Positions 1 to 8,591 of a stretch of DNA of 64,000 nt are shown piece by piece (the first letter of the stretch is position 1; every line of letters starts with the position of its first letter). Below the pieces are notes generated by a model that saw only the letters and a list, made by a program, of their open reading frames with translations, was not told where the DNA came from and made no database searches. Both the position numbers and the translations under genes were made by a program. Source of the DNA: Algoriphagus aestuariicola (GTDB lineage Bacteria; Bacteroidota; Bacteroidia; Cytophagales; Cyclobacteriaceae); contig NZ_JAFKCW010000002.1 in assembly GCF_017254835.1 (NCBI RefSeq), positions 62,001 through 126,000 of the forward strand. The letters run 5' to 3'.

Positions 1-1238
1 TTCCCAAGACTGCCCTCATGGGTATGATTCAGTTGGTTTTGGTCGGGAGCAAACTGATCAGCCTCGATTTCCACACCTACCTGCTTGTACGCATCACGGA
101 ATGGGACGCCCTTGATTACAAGTTCATTGACTACTTCCACCGAGAAGACGTGCTTGTAAAAGGGATCTTGAAGGATATTTTGGCGGACTTTGATGGATTT
201 GAGCATGAAGGTGCTCATTCCAATGCAGGATTTCAGTTTCTCAAATGCCGGAAAGATCTCCTCCTTGAGCAACTGCATGTCCCTATGATACCCGGTGCTC
301 ATGTTGGTAAGCAGAAAGCTCACCGTTGTCGGCACTCCCTGGATCTGATTGGTTTTGGCGCGGATCAGTTCAAAGACATCCGGGTTTTTCTTGTGCGGCA
401 TGATGCTGCTGCCCGTGGTGAGATCGTCTGGAAAAGAAATGAAGGCAAAATGCTGGTTCATGAAGAGGCATACATCGGTTGCCAGCTTATTCAGTGTCCC
501 AGCCAATCCAGCCATTGCAAAGGCTAAAGTCCGCTCGGCTTTGCCCCGACTGTTTTGGGCGTTGATAACGTTGTGGTGAAGGTCAGCAAATCCCAAAAGC
601 TCAGTGGTCAGCGTCCTATCCAAAGGGAAACTCGAACCATAACCGGCCGCAGATCCCAAAGGATTTTTGTTGCTCAAGTCAAATGCTGCTTTCAAAAGCC
701 CCAAATCCTCTGTCAGGCCCTCCGCAAAAGAGCCAAACCAAAGCCCAAAGGACGAAGGCATCGCCAACTGGGTGTGGGTATAGCCTGGCATCAGGTCGCC
801 TTTGTGTTTCTCTGAGAGTTCAATCAGCAGGGTAAAGAGCTCTTCCGTTTCCTCAACAAGTTCCCTAATCGCGGATCTGTAAAACAACTTAAGATCCACC
901 AAAACCTGGTCATTTCGGCTCCTGCCACTGTGGAGTTTTTTTCCAACCTCACCAAAGCGATCTGTCAGCAGAAATTCCACCTGTGAATGCACGTCCTCGA
1001 CTCCCGGCGCGATAACGAATTTCCCCTCTGCTATTTCGGAGTAGATTTCCTTCAGGCCTTTTTGCAAAATGGCGTTGTCTTCCGAAGTCAAAAGACCGAT
1101 TTTCTCCAGCATCTGTGCGTGGGCCATGGACCCAAGGACGTCAAAAGGAGCCAGTACAATATCGAATTCGGGATCTCTTCCGATCGTAAACTGTTCGACT
1201 TCTTTTTTGCTGCCGGTGGCTTTTTGCCAGAGTTTCAT
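1..1238 (-). CDS. argH: Argininosuccinate lyase, 3' end outside window
   Basis: Last enzyme of arginine synthesis in the cytoplasm; it splits argininosuccinate into arginine and fumarate. Translating the minus strand from ATG at 1236-1238 gives 412 open codons to the window edge. The family is usually about 450 residues, so the last few dozen are missing. The protein shows the fumarase/aspartase-superfamily block LHSGRSRNDQV and the signature GSSIMPHKKNP near residue 275 (about 390-420), which carries the catalytic serine. It starts 11 bases after the argE'-like stop, so it is the eighth and promoter-distal gene seen in this arginine operon. Identity is near certain from the two motifs and the context. 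Confidence 0.95.
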   Translation of the reverse strand, partial: MKLWQKATGSKKEVEQFTIGRDPEFDIVLAPFDVLGSMAHAQMLEKIGLLTSEDNAILQKGLKEIYSEIAEGKFVIAPGVEDVHSQVEFLLTDRFGEVGKKLHSGRSRNDQVLVDLKLFYRSAIRELVEETEELFTLLIELSEKHKGDLMPGYTHTQLAMPSSFGLWFGSFAEGLTEDLGLLKAAFDLSNKNPLGSAAGYGSSFPLDRTLTTELLGFADLHHNVINAQNSRGKAERTLAFAMAGLAGTLNKLATDVCLFMNQHFAFISFPDDLTTGSSIMPHKKNPDVFELIRAKTNQIQGVPTTVSFLLTNMSTGYHRDMQLLKEEIFPAFEKLKSCIGMSTFMLKSIKVRQNILQDPFYKHVFSVEVVNELVIKGVPFRDAYKQVGVEIEADQFAPDQNQLNHTHEGSLG

Positions 1239-1249
1239 ATTCCTGTTCT

Positions 1250-2320
1250 TTAGCTGAGTTCAGCGTATTTGTTTATGATTGAGATGTAGCCTTGGATTCC
1301 GCTTTTGATTTCCTCGATCAAAATGTATTCGTCGGCTGTATGGGAGCGAGCGGAGTCGCCTGGCCCAATCTTGACGGAAGGCCAAGGAATGAGCGCCTGG
1401 TCGGAAAGGGTAGGGCTGCCAAATTTTTCGAGCTCCAACTTTGCCGCCACCCGGTACATCAGGTGGCCGTCTGGGAGATGGGAGGACTGGAGCCGCATGG
1501 ATCGGGGCGTCAAATCGGCTTTCAGATTCCGCTGCAGTTCCGCAAACGCTTCTTCCAGCGTGTAGGCATCAGTCACCCTGACATCCAAGGTGTATTCGCA
1601 AAGATCGGGAATCACATTATGTTGGTGTCCAGCTTTGATCACGGTGGCGGTGACTTTCGTCCTTCCCAAAAAGGGGGAGGATTTGAAAAACTCAAAATTT
1701 CTGATCTCGTCCAGGTCGTCCATAGCGAGGTAGATGGCATTTACTCCTTCTTCCCTGGCAGCATGCCCAGCCTTGCCGTGTACCTTGGCGTCGATCACCA
1801 GCAAGCCTTTTTCGGCAACGGCGACTCGCATTTGGGTCGGCTCTCCCACGATGGCGATTTCCGCCTCCGGGAGCTGGGCGATCAGGGAGGATATCCCATT
1901 TGCACCTGAGATTTCCTCTTCCGCCGAAGCGATCAAAAGAAGATTGAATGGGAGATTTTTGCCAATGAAATGGCAGAATGTGGCGATTAAGCTGACCAAG
2001 GGTCCGCCCGCATCGTTGCTGCCCAGGCCGAAAAGCTTCCCGTTTTCAACGCTTGCGGTAAAAGGGTCCTTTGTGTAGCCGTGGTTAGGCTTGACTGTGT
2101 CATGATGGGAATTGAGCCAAACCGTCGGCAAAACCGGATTGTACTCGCTGGCAAAAGCCCAGACATTGTTGCCTGAGCGATTTACTTGTATGTTCTTTTG
2201 GGTCAAAAAAGCTTCAATCAAATCCGCCGTTTTGTTTTCCTCTTTCGAGAAAGAGGGAATAGCAATCAGATCTTTAAGCAGCTGAACTGCTTCGTCAAAA
2301 AGTGGGTTGGTTTTTTCCAT
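1250..2320 (-). CDS. M20-family deacylase, probable N-acyl-citrulline deacylase (ArgE')
   Basis: 356-residue zinc-dependent M20 peptidase. The metal and catalytic residues are in family order: His72-x-Asp74 in NSHHDTV, Asp103 in GSNDAGG, Glu134-Glu135 in ASAEEE, Glu160 in GEPT and a C-terminal ARSHTADE histidine. In operons with an N-acyl-ornithine transcarbamylase this enzyme removes the acyl group from N-acyl-citrulline to give citrulline for ArgG. Its ATG overlaps the argB stop by one base (TAATG), indicating translational coupling. General family annotation would be acetyl-lysine or acetylornithine deacetylase. The citrulline-level role is inferred from the argF' type, and the acyl group is probably succinyl rather than acetyl. 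Confidence 0.85.
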   Translation of the reverse strand: MEKTNPLFDEAVQLLKDLIAIPSFSKEENKTADLIEAFLTQKNIQVNRSGNNVWAFASEYNPVLPTVWLNSHHDTVKPNHGYTKDPFTASVENGKLFGLGSNDAGGPLVSLIATFCHFIGKNLPFNLLLIASAEEEISGANGISSLIAQLPEAEIAIVGEPTQMRVAVAEKGLLVIDAKVHGKAGHAAREEGVNAIYLAMDDLDEIRNFEFFKSSPFLGRTKVTATVIKAGHQHNVIPDLCEYTLDVRVTDAYTLEEAFAELQRNLKADLTPRSMRLQSSHLPDGHLMYRVAAKLELEKFGSPTLSDQALIPWPSVKIGPGDSARSHTADEYILIEEIKSGIQGYISIINKYAELS

Positions 2321-3120
2321 TAGTATAAATCAAATCGGTTGCGCTCGATGGTGGTGCCGGAGAGTTTTCCTTTCGCCGCCAAAAGAAGGTTTTCGGCCTT
2401 CCCTATCCAGACATGGTTTACCCCTTTTTCCAAAGCGGCGAAGGCATTGTCCAGTTTGGGGATCATGCCAGAGTGGATCACGTTCTCCTTTCGGAGCTCC
2501 GTATAGATATCCTCGTTGATCAAAGGTATGATCGAATTGTCGTTTTTCTCGTCTACCAACACGCCAGCCTTATTGAAGCAAAAATACAAATTGACCTGGT
2601 GCTCCGCAGCCAAAGTGGTGGCTAGGGCAGAGGCGATGGAATCGGCATTGGTGTTGAGTAATTGTCCTTTTTTGTCGTGTGTGATCGCATTGACGACTGG
2701 TTGCAGGCCAGCTTGCAGTAGCGCATCGATCAGTTTGGTGTTGATCTCCTGGATATCTCCGACAAAGCCATAGTCGATTCCTTTGACAGGTCGCTTGATG
2801 GAACGGATAAGATTGCCATCGGCACCGGTCATGCCTATGGCGTTGACTTTTAGTGCCTGGAGCTTGGCGACAATATTTTTGTTGATCAGTCCGGCATAGA
2901 CCATGGTGACGATGTCGAGGGTGTCCTTGTCGGTAATCCGGCGCCCGTCGACCATCTCAGGCATCACTCCGAGGGATTCCCCAAATCTTGAAGCCATCAC
3001 TCCACCTCCGTGGACCAGGATTTTGTTTCCGGGGAATTTGGAAAAAAGCGTAAGGAATTCATCCAGCTTTTCTGGAAAGTCAATGACATTCCCCCCAATT
3101 TTGATGATTGAAATCTTCAT
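2320..3120 (-). CDS. argB: N-acylglutamate kinase
   Basis: 266-residue amino-acid-kinase-fold protein that phosphorylates N-acetyl- or N-succinyl-glutamate with ATP, the second step of arginine synthesis. The N-terminal KIGG (residues 7-10) and HGGG (37-40) glycine loops bind phosphate, and EMVDGRRIT and GMTGADGN are ArgB family blocks. It lacks the N-terminal helix of arginine-inhibited hexameric ArgB enzymes, so simple arginine feedback through that helix is unlikely. It lies 22 bases after argF' and overlaps argE' by one base. Which acylated glutamate it uses cannot be read from the sequence; the neighbouring transcarbamylase suggests succinyl. Confidence 0.93.
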   Translation of the reverse strand: MKISIIKIGGNVIDFPEKLDEFLTLFSKFPGNKILVHGGGVMASRFGESLGVMPEMVDGRRITDKDTLDIVTMVYAGLINKNIVAKLQALKVNAIGMTGADGNLIRSIKRPVKGIDYGFVGDIQEINTKLIDALLQAGLQPVVNAITHDKKGQLLNTNADSIASALATTLAAEHQVNLYFCFNKAGVLVDEKNDNSIIPLINEDIYTELRKENVIHSGMIPKLDNAFAALEKGVNHVWIGKAENLLLAAKGKLSGTTIERNRFDLY

Positions 3121-3142
3121 AGGTTTGATCGCTTAAAAAGAA

Positions 3143-4087
3143 CTAGCCCAAAATGGTGCTGATCACCGCTTGCGCCGCATAGATTCGGTTCTCTGCCTGC
3201 TTTTGTACCAAAGAACGTGCCCCATCCAAGATTTCGTCGGAAAGCTCCAGATTTCTCCTCACCGGCAGGCAATGCATGACTTTGGCACTCTTGGCGTGCT
3301 TAAAGTGTTTTTCTGTCAGCATCCAGCTCGGGTCGGTGCTGATGATTTTTCCGTAGTCATTGAATCCAGACCAATTTTTAACATACACAAAATCAGCATC
3401 TCTCAGCGCTTCAGCTTGATTGTACTCGATGGTGGCACCCTTGGTGAACTGCTCATCCAGCTCGTATCCCGCAGGATGCGTGATGGTCAACTCATGTCCC
3501 ATTCCGAGTGTCCATTCGGCAAAACTATTGGCCACAGCATGGGGAATTGCCTTGATATGTGGCCCCCAAGCGAGGACTACTTTGGGTTTCTTTTTTGCTT
3601 CCAAATGTTCTTGGATCGTGATCTGATCGGCTAGACTTTGCAGGGGATGCCGCGTCGCTGACTCTAGGGAGACTACCGGAATACCGCTGTATTTGACGAA
3701 TTGGCCAAAGATAAAGTCGGTAACGTCTTCCTCTTTGTGAGTCAAAGAGGGGAACGCGCGGATAGCCAAGATGTCAAAATAGGTGCCTAGAACTCCAGCA
3801 GCGTCTTTGATGTGTTCCACAGTACCCTTGTTCATCACGGCTCCTTCTTTCATCTCCAGAGCCCAGCCTTCCTTGTCCATATTTAGGACAATGGCTTCCA
3901 TACCCAGATTTTGCGCGGCAATTTGCGTGCTCACCCTCGTTCTGAGGGAAGGGTTCAAAAAAATACAGCCCACCCGTTTGCCCTGCCCTTTGGCCAGGTC
4001 GAGTCGGGGATTGGCTTTATAGGAAAGAGCTAGGTCAATCAGTTCCTGACCCAGCTCTTTGGATTCAAATTGTGTGAAATGCTTCAT
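3143..4087 (-). CDS. argF': N-acyl-ornithine (probably N-succinyl-ornithine) carbamoyltransferase
   Basis: 314-residue transcarbamylase that moves the carbamoyl group from carbamoyl phosphate to an N-acylated ornithine, not to free ornithine. The carbamoyl-phosphate loop is SLRTR (residues 47-51), the second-substrate region contains RHPLQSLADQ, and HCLPVRRN lies near the C terminus, all as in Bacteroides succinylornithine transcarbamylase. The residue separating acetyl- from succinyl-specific enzymes (Glu92 in Xanthomonas, Pro90 in B. fragilis) is Val90 here, in the stretch GTVEH. Substitution of the Xanthomonas Glu by Val is reported to convert that enzyme to succinyl specificity. The start is 3 bases after argD. 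Family certain; succinyl specificity inferred. Confidence 0.92.
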   Translation of the reverse strand: MKHFTQFESKELGQELIDLALSYKANPRLDLAKGQGKRVGCIFLNPSLRTRVSTQIAAQNLGMEAIVLNMDKEGWALEMKEGAVMNKGTVEHIKDAAGVLGTYFDILAIRAFPSLTHKEEDVTDFIFGQFVKYSGIPVVSLESATRHPLQSLADQITIQEHLEAKKKPKVVLAWGPHIKAIPHAVANSFAEWTLGMGHELTITHPAGYELDEQFTKGATIEYNQAEALRDADFVYVKNWSGFNDYGKIISTDPSWMLTEKHFKHAKSAKVMHCLPVRRNLELSDEILDGARSLVQKQAENRIYAAQAVISTILG

Positions 4088-4090
4088 CTA

Positions 4091-5224
4091 TCAGTCGGTG
4101 GCTAGAATTTCTCTGAGAGCGTTCAAAAACGAATTTAGCTCATTCCACTCGACGGACAAAGGCGGAAGCAGGCGAATGGTCTGCTTGGCGGACGCCGAGC
4201 CAGTGAACTGCTTATATTTTTTCACGAGCTCGGAGCGGACGGGTCCTGCATCCCGGTCGAGGTCGATGCCGATCATCAAACCCTTACCGCGTACGTCCAC
4301 GACTCCTGGAATATTCTTGAGTTGCTCCATCATTTTCTCCCCCAGCTCGTTGGCTTTCGCTTGCAAATTTTCACCCTCCATCACTTCCAAAACAGCCAAT
4401 CCAGCTGCGCAGGCCAGGTGGTTGCCCCCAAAGGTAGTTCCGAGCAAGCCATAGGAAGCTTGAAACTCAGACGAAATCAACAACCCTCCAATTGGAAAAC
4501 CGTTGCCCATCCCTTTGGCCATAGAGATCAGGTCCGGCTGGATTCCGGCCCATTGGAAAGCAAAAAACTTTCCCGTGCGGCCGTAGCCAGATTGCACCTC
4601 ATCCAAGATCAATTTGGCTTCATATTTTTTGCAAAGGGAGGAAAGTCCGCGAAGAAAGTCCTCGGAGGGCATATGGATTCCGCCAACTCCCTGAATTCCC
4701 TCGATGATGACGCCTGCGATGGCATTGGACTTCAAGACCTCTTCTACCGCGTCCAGATCGCCAAAGGGAACAATGTGGAAATCCTCCCGAGCGTTGCAGG
4801 GCGCTACGATCTTGGAATTGTCGGTCAACGCTACCGCTCCGGAAGTTCTGCCGTGGAATCCGCCACTGAAAGCAATGAAGCCCGATTTTCCGGTGGCAAA
4901 AGATGCCATTTTGATGGCGTTTTCATTGGCTTCGGCTCCTGAGTTGACCAAGAAAAGCTGATAGTCCGGCAGTCCCGACAATTCGCCCAGTTTTGTGGCA
5001 AACTCCCGTTGGATAGGGATATGAATCGAGTTGGAGTAGAAGCCCATCAGATCAAGCTGATCTTTGATACGCTTGACATAGTGGGGATGGGTATGACCGA
5101 TGGAGATCACTGCATGGCCTCCGTAGAGGTCCAAGTATTCCGTCCCGTTTTCGTCCCAAAGCTTGCAGCCTTGGGCTTTTGTCAATGTGACCGGAATCAG
5201 GGGATATACGTCGAATAAATTCAT
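4091..5224 (-). CDS. argD: N-acyl-ornithine aminotransferase
   Basis: 377-residue class III PLP aminotransferase that makes N-acyl-ornithine from N-acyl-glutamate semialdehyde using glutamate. Visible features are NSGAEANENAIK (94-105), the PLP-contacting Asp208 in LILDEVQSGYGRTG and the Schiff-base Lys237 in SMAKGMGNG. Length is slightly short of the usual 390-400 residues but all motifs are present. A 108-base gap separates it from argC, the largest in the operon; a T-rich stretch there could hold a weak internal promoter, but no clear -33/-7 pair is seen. It is followed 3 bases later by argF'. Confidence 0.94.
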   Translation of the reverse strand: MNLFDVYPLIPVTLTKAQGCKLWDENGTEYLDLYGGHAVISIGHTHPHYVKRIKDQLDLMGFYSNSIHIPIQREFATKLGELSGLPDYQLFLVNSGAEANENAIKMASFATGKSGFIAFSGGFHGRTSGAVALTDNSKIVAPCNAREDFHIVPFGDLDAVEEVLKSNAIAGVIIEGIQGVGGIHMPSEDFLRGLSSLCKKYEAKLILDEVQSGYGRTGKFFAFQWAGIQPDLISMAKGMGNGFPIGGLLISSEFQASYGLLGTTFGGNHLACAAGLAVLEVMEGENLQAKANELGEKMMEQLKNIPGVVDVRGKGLMIGIDLDRDAGPVRSELVKKYKQFTGSASAKQTIRLLPPLSVEWNELNSFLNALREILATD

Positions 5225-5332
5225 GTTGAGGTGCTGTTTGAAAGGGAGGTTCAGAGACCCATCGGATCCCTTGTCGCCCTTTTTGATGAAAATAGTTTTA
5301 AAAAAAGCGGAATCACTTGGCTGAATCTTAGA

Positions 5333-6301
5333 TCAAAAAGCAATGCTTTTGAGATTCAGCCCCATCCTCTCTTCCAGCCCAAAAGCAATGTTGTAGTTCT
5401 GTACCGCCTGTCCAGAGGCGCCTTTCAGCAGATTGTCAATAGCCGAGTAAACGACCAACTGGCCAGCTTCCTTTTGCACGTGAATGATGCATTTATTGGT
5501 ATTCACCGCCTGCTTAAGGTCAATGTCCTGGTCCGAAACGTGCGTAAAGGGAGCATCCTGATAAAACTCCTTGTAAGCATCCCGTGCTTCAGATTGGGTG
5601 CCTTCGAAAGAAAAATAAGCAGTCACCCAAATACCTCTCGAGAAGTTGCCTCGATAGGGGACGAAAAGCAATTCAGAATTGAAATCTGTGTTCAATTGCT
5701 TGAATGTCTGCTTGATTTCCTTTAAGTGCTGATGGGTAAACAGCTTGTAAACAGACATGTTCCCCGTTCGATAGCTAAAATGGGAAGTCTCGGCAAGTTT
5801 TTTTCCAGCGCCCGTTGAACCGGTAATACCGGAAATATGGACTGCGTCTTTGGCCCAGCCCTTTGAGATCGCAGGTGCCAAAGCCAGCTGGATCCCGGTG
5901 GCAAAGCATCCCGGATTTGCTATTTTCTTGGCCGACTTGATTTTCCCCTTGTTGACCTCGGGTAAGCCGTATATAAATCCGTTGGATTCATTTCTGAAAT
6001 CAGTCGAAAGATCGATAATGACTGTTTCAGGAGCGAAAGGATGAGCCTCCAAAAAGCCCTTTGTTTCTCCGTGAGGCAAGCCCAAGAAAACCGCATCGAC
6101 CCCTTGTGACGGCACTTCATCGGTAAAGACCAAATCACAATCACCGATCAAGTCTGGGTGGACTTCACTTACCTTTTTACCTTTTTGACTATTGGAATGT
6201 ACGCAAACCAGCTCACAGGCGGGGTGGTGGACCAAGAGTCGGAGCAATTCGCCTCCGGTATATCCTGCTGCGCCGATGACTGCAGTTTTGATCTTAGTCA
6301 T
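5333..6301 (-). CDS. argC: N-acyl-gamma-glutamyl-phosphate reductase
   Basis: 322-residue NADPH-dependent reductase converting N-acyl-glutamyl phosphate to the semialdehyde. The Rossmann loop GAAGYTGGELL is at residues 10-20 and the catalytic Cys132 lies in NPGCFATG. Length matches the shorter type I ArgC. The start codon overlaps the end of argG by 8 bases, so the two are translationally coupled. It acts between ArgB and ArgD, all encoded in this operon. Confidence 0.95.
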   Translation of the reverse strand: MTKIKTAVIGAAGYTGGELLRLLVHHPACELVCVHSNSQKGKKVSEVHPDLIGDCDLVFTDEVPSQGVDAVFLGLPHGETKGFLEAHPFAPETVIIDLSTDFRNESNGFIYGLPEVNKGKIKSAKKIANPGCFATGIQLALAPAISKGWAKDAVHISGITGSTGAGKKLAETSHFSYRTGNMSVYKLFTHQHLKEIKQTFKQLNTDFNSELLFVPYRGNFSRGIWVTAYFSFEGTQSEARDAYKEFYQDAPFTHVSDQDIDLKQAVNTNKCIIHVQKEAGQLVVYSAIDNLLKGASGQAVQNYNIAFGLEERMGLNLKSIAF

Positions 6302-7484
6302 TGCTGTTTACTTTATGGAAGATAGCCGTTTGGTTTCCGAGGATTCGGGTAAAGCCTTTCACATCTTCTCCGGTGTAGCCTTTGTTCATTTCTCCGTAGC
6401 TTCCAAACTTGGAGGACATTAGGTCGTGGTCAGAGATAATTCCCAACAGGGTGAAGCGGTAAGGTTGGAGTAATACGCGAACATCGCCGCTGACAAACTC
6501 CTGAGTGCTTGCTAGGAAAGCCTCCATATTTCGCATGACCGGATCGAGGTAATGGCCTTCATGAAGGTGATTTCCATAGAACTCAGCCTGTTGGTTTTTC
6601 CAAAACATCTGCCACTTGGTCAGCGTGTGTTTCTCGAGCAATTGATGGGCTTTGATGATCACAATCGGCGCTGCGGCCTCAAAGCCTACACGGCCTTTGA
6701 TTCCAATGATGGTATCGCCTACGTGAATGTCTCGGCCTATCCCGTAGGGAGCGGCGAGTGCCTGCACCTTTTGTATCGCATCGACTGGATTGTCAAAAGA
6801 CTCTCCATCTACGCCTTTCAGTTCTCCCTGAACAAAAGTCAATTTGATCTCTTTAGGTTCGGTCTCTGTTACTTGGGTCGGCCAAGCTTCCTCTGGAAGA
6901 AATTCCGAAGAGGTCAGGGTCTCTTTCCCTCCAACGGAAGTTCCCCAAATTCCCTTGTTGATAGAATACGCCGCCTTCTCGAAGTTCATTTCGACACCGT
7001 GTTTTTTCAGGTATTCGATTTCTTCCTGTCGGGAAAGCTTCAGGTCACGGATAGGAGTGATGATCTCGATATCCGGCACAATGGTTTGGAAGATCATATC
7101 AAAACGAACCTGATCGTTTCCAGCACCGGTGGATCCGTGAGCCACCGCTTTGGCTCCGATAGACTTCGCGTATTCCGCCAAAGACTTGGCCTGTAGAATC
7201 CGTTCTGCTGACACAGACAGGGGATAGGTGGCGTTTTTCAGCACATTTCCAAAAACGAGATACTTGATCACTTCTTGGTAGTAGGTGTCGAGAACTTCGA
7301 GAATCTTGAAAGAGGCTACGCCCAGCGTGTTTGCCCGAGCTTCAATCGTGGTAAGCTCTTCCTTGGAAAAACCTCCGGTGTTCACAATTACCGCATGAAC
7401 CTCGTAGCCGAGATCTTTGGTCAAATGAAGTGCACAAAAGGTGGTGTCCAAGCCACCGCTGTAAGCCAATACAACTTTTTTCAT
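6294..7484 (-). CDS. argG: Argininosuccinate synthase
   Basis: 396-residue enzyme that joins citrulline and aspartate at the expense of ATP to AMP and pyrophosphate. The N-type ATP pyrophosphatase loop AYSGGLDTT is at residues 7-15, and AHGSTGAGNDQVRFD and the SINKGIWG block follow as in the family. Length is typical. It lies 36 bases after the GNAT gene and overlaps argC. The citrulline it uses would come from the ArgE'-like deacylase of the same operon. Confidence 0.95.
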   Translation of the reverse strand: MKKVVLAYSGGLDTTFCALHLTKDLGYEVHAVIVNTGGFSKEELTTIEARANTLGVASFKILEVLDTYYQEVIKYLVFGNVLKNATYPLSVSAERILQAKSLAEYAKSIGAKAVAHGSTGAGNDQVRFDMIFQTIVPDIEIITPIRDLKLSRQEEIEYLKKHGVEMNFEKAAYSINKGIWGTSVGGKETLTSSEFLPEEAWPTQVTETEPKEIKLTFVQGELKGVDGESFDNPVDAIQKVQALAAPYGIGRDIHVGDTIIGIKGRVGFEAAAPIVIIKAHQLLEKHTLTKWQMFWKNQQAEFYGNHLHEGHYLDPVMRNMEAFLASTQEFVSGDVRVLLQPYRFTLLGIISDHDLMSSKFGSYGEMNKGYTGEDVKGFTRILGNQTAIFHKVNSND

Positions 7485-7520
7485 AATGTCTAAACAGGTT
7501 GGTTTCCCTGGGGAAAATGG

Positions 7521-8204
7521 TTAAAGGAAAATGCTTTTGACCGAATCCTTTGACTTGGTCAGCTTGAGCATGACATATTTTTTCAATCTGACCCAGCGGT
7601 CAAACAGCTTGAGTTCTTTCTTGAAATCATCTCTCAAAGCTAATTCTTCCGTGTGGTTCTTTTTGGCCTGCGGGTCATAAAGCATGGCAGTACAGATACA
7701 ATTCTGCCGATTTTTAGACATCAGGATATCGTAGTTCACACAGCTTTGGCAGCCCTTCCAAAACTCCTCATCATCAGTAAGGTCAGCATAGGACACTGGA
7801 ATATAGCCCAATTCAGAGTTGATCTTCATGACCGCCGCACCCGTCGTCAGACCGAAGATTTTGGAATCGGGGTATTTTTTGCGGCTGAGCTTGAAAATCT
7901 CCTGCTTGATTTTTCGGGCAAGACCGTACTTTCTGAATTCTGGGGAGACGATCAAGCCGGAGTTGGCGACATACTTGCCGTGTCCCCAGGCTTCTATGTA
8001 GCAAAAGCCTGCCCATCTGCCGTCTGTCGTCAAAGCAATTACTGCCTTGCCTTCCTCCATCTTGGTTTCGATATAGGCAGGACTCCGCTTGGCAATGCCA
8101 GTCCCGCGGGCTTTGGCGGAACTTTCCATTTCCTCGGTGATTTGGGTCGAGTAGATCTTGTGGGAGGGATCAGCTACTATGATTTTGAAAGATACTTCTT
8201 CCAT
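7521..8204 (-). CDS. GNAT acyltransferase, first gene of the arginine operon; candidate N-acylglutamate synthase
   Basis: 227-residue protein with a GNAT fold over about residues 50-145. The acyl-CoA motif A is SGLIVSPEFRKYGLARK (82-98), with the RKYGLA pyrophosphate-binding turn. After the fold come four cysteines in a CxxC-N13-CxC arrangement (Cys152, 155, 169, 171), which could bind a metal and is unusual for GNAT enzymes, then a basic C-terminal tail. No classical argA or argJ is present in the operon, and this gene is promoter-proximal. The inferred role is acetyl- or succinyl-CoA transfer to glutamate. Family assignment is strong; substrate is inferred from position only. Confidence 0.75.
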   Translation of the reverse strand: MEEVSFKIIVADPSHKIYSTQITEEMESSAKARGTGIAKRSPAYIETKMEEGKAVIALTTDGRWAGFCYIEAWGHGKYVANSGLIVSPEFRKYGLARKIKQEIFKLSRKKYPDSKIFGLTTGAAVMKINSELGYIPVSYADLTDDEEFWKGCQSCVNYDILMSKNRQNCICTAMLYDPQAKKNHTEELALRDDFKKELKLFDRWVRLKKYVMLKLTKSKDSVKSIFL

Positions 8205-8442
8205 GGATAAGACATGAATTGAACCGTCCAGAAGGACCAGTACTTGGGTTGAAATTTACTTACGGGATTAGGCGAGGGGTGTTTTCCAAGTGGGAAAACA
8301 GTAAATGTCATAGGGTCAAACCCTAAAAGTGAACCTGTTCCTCCTCGAAGGAGAAAAATAAGGCATAGCAATGCACGCCATCAACCAGCCGAATGCCGGA
8401 GCCGAATAGGATGCTATGTCTTTGGAGTAAATCATGCTTTTG
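8205..8442 (-). promoter_or_regulatory. Long 5' leader of the arginine operon with successive hairpins
   Basis: About 240 non-coding bases separate the putative promoter from the first arginine gene. Three short inverted repeats are visible: arms 8281-8287/8293-8299 (GTTTTCC/GGAAAAC), 8311-8316/8320-8325 (TAGGGT/ACCCTA) and 8341-8345/8349-8353 (CTCCT/AGGAG). None is followed by a T-run long enough for an ordinary terminator on the minus strand. No clear ArgR box is seen. The length and structure suggest post-initiation control, but no known riboswitch class is recognised. Confidence 0.4.
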
Positions 8443-8448
8443 AGGGTG

Positions 8449-8479
8449 CAAATGTTGTTTGTTGAAAAATTAATTGCAA
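8449..8479 (-). promoter_or_regulatory. Candidate promoter of the arginine operon
   Basis: On the minus strand TTGC (8476-8479) is followed after exactly 19 bases by AACATTTG (8449-8456), close to the Bacteroidetes -33/-7 pattern TTTG-N19-TAnnTTTG. It would start transcription near 8442. Assigned by pattern only. Confidence 0.4.
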
Positions 8480-8591
8480 GAAAAATACCAAAAAATTACA
8501 GAGCCATGATCAATTATCCATTGTCAAAAGATTGCTGGATTTTTACCTTTTCCAAACAACCTTTTAAAACAGCCGCCATTTCTCCAAAACA

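Noticed and set aside
5225-5332. Internal promoter in the 108-base gap between argC and argD
   Set aside because: A T-rich stretch is present, but no -33/-7 pair with acceptable spacing could be found.
8177-8371. 64-codon frame in the arginine leader, considered as a leader peptide
   Set aside because: It has only one Arg in its N-terminal half, no stop before the first structural gene and no ribosome-binding site; an arginine attenuator would need an Arg-rich run.
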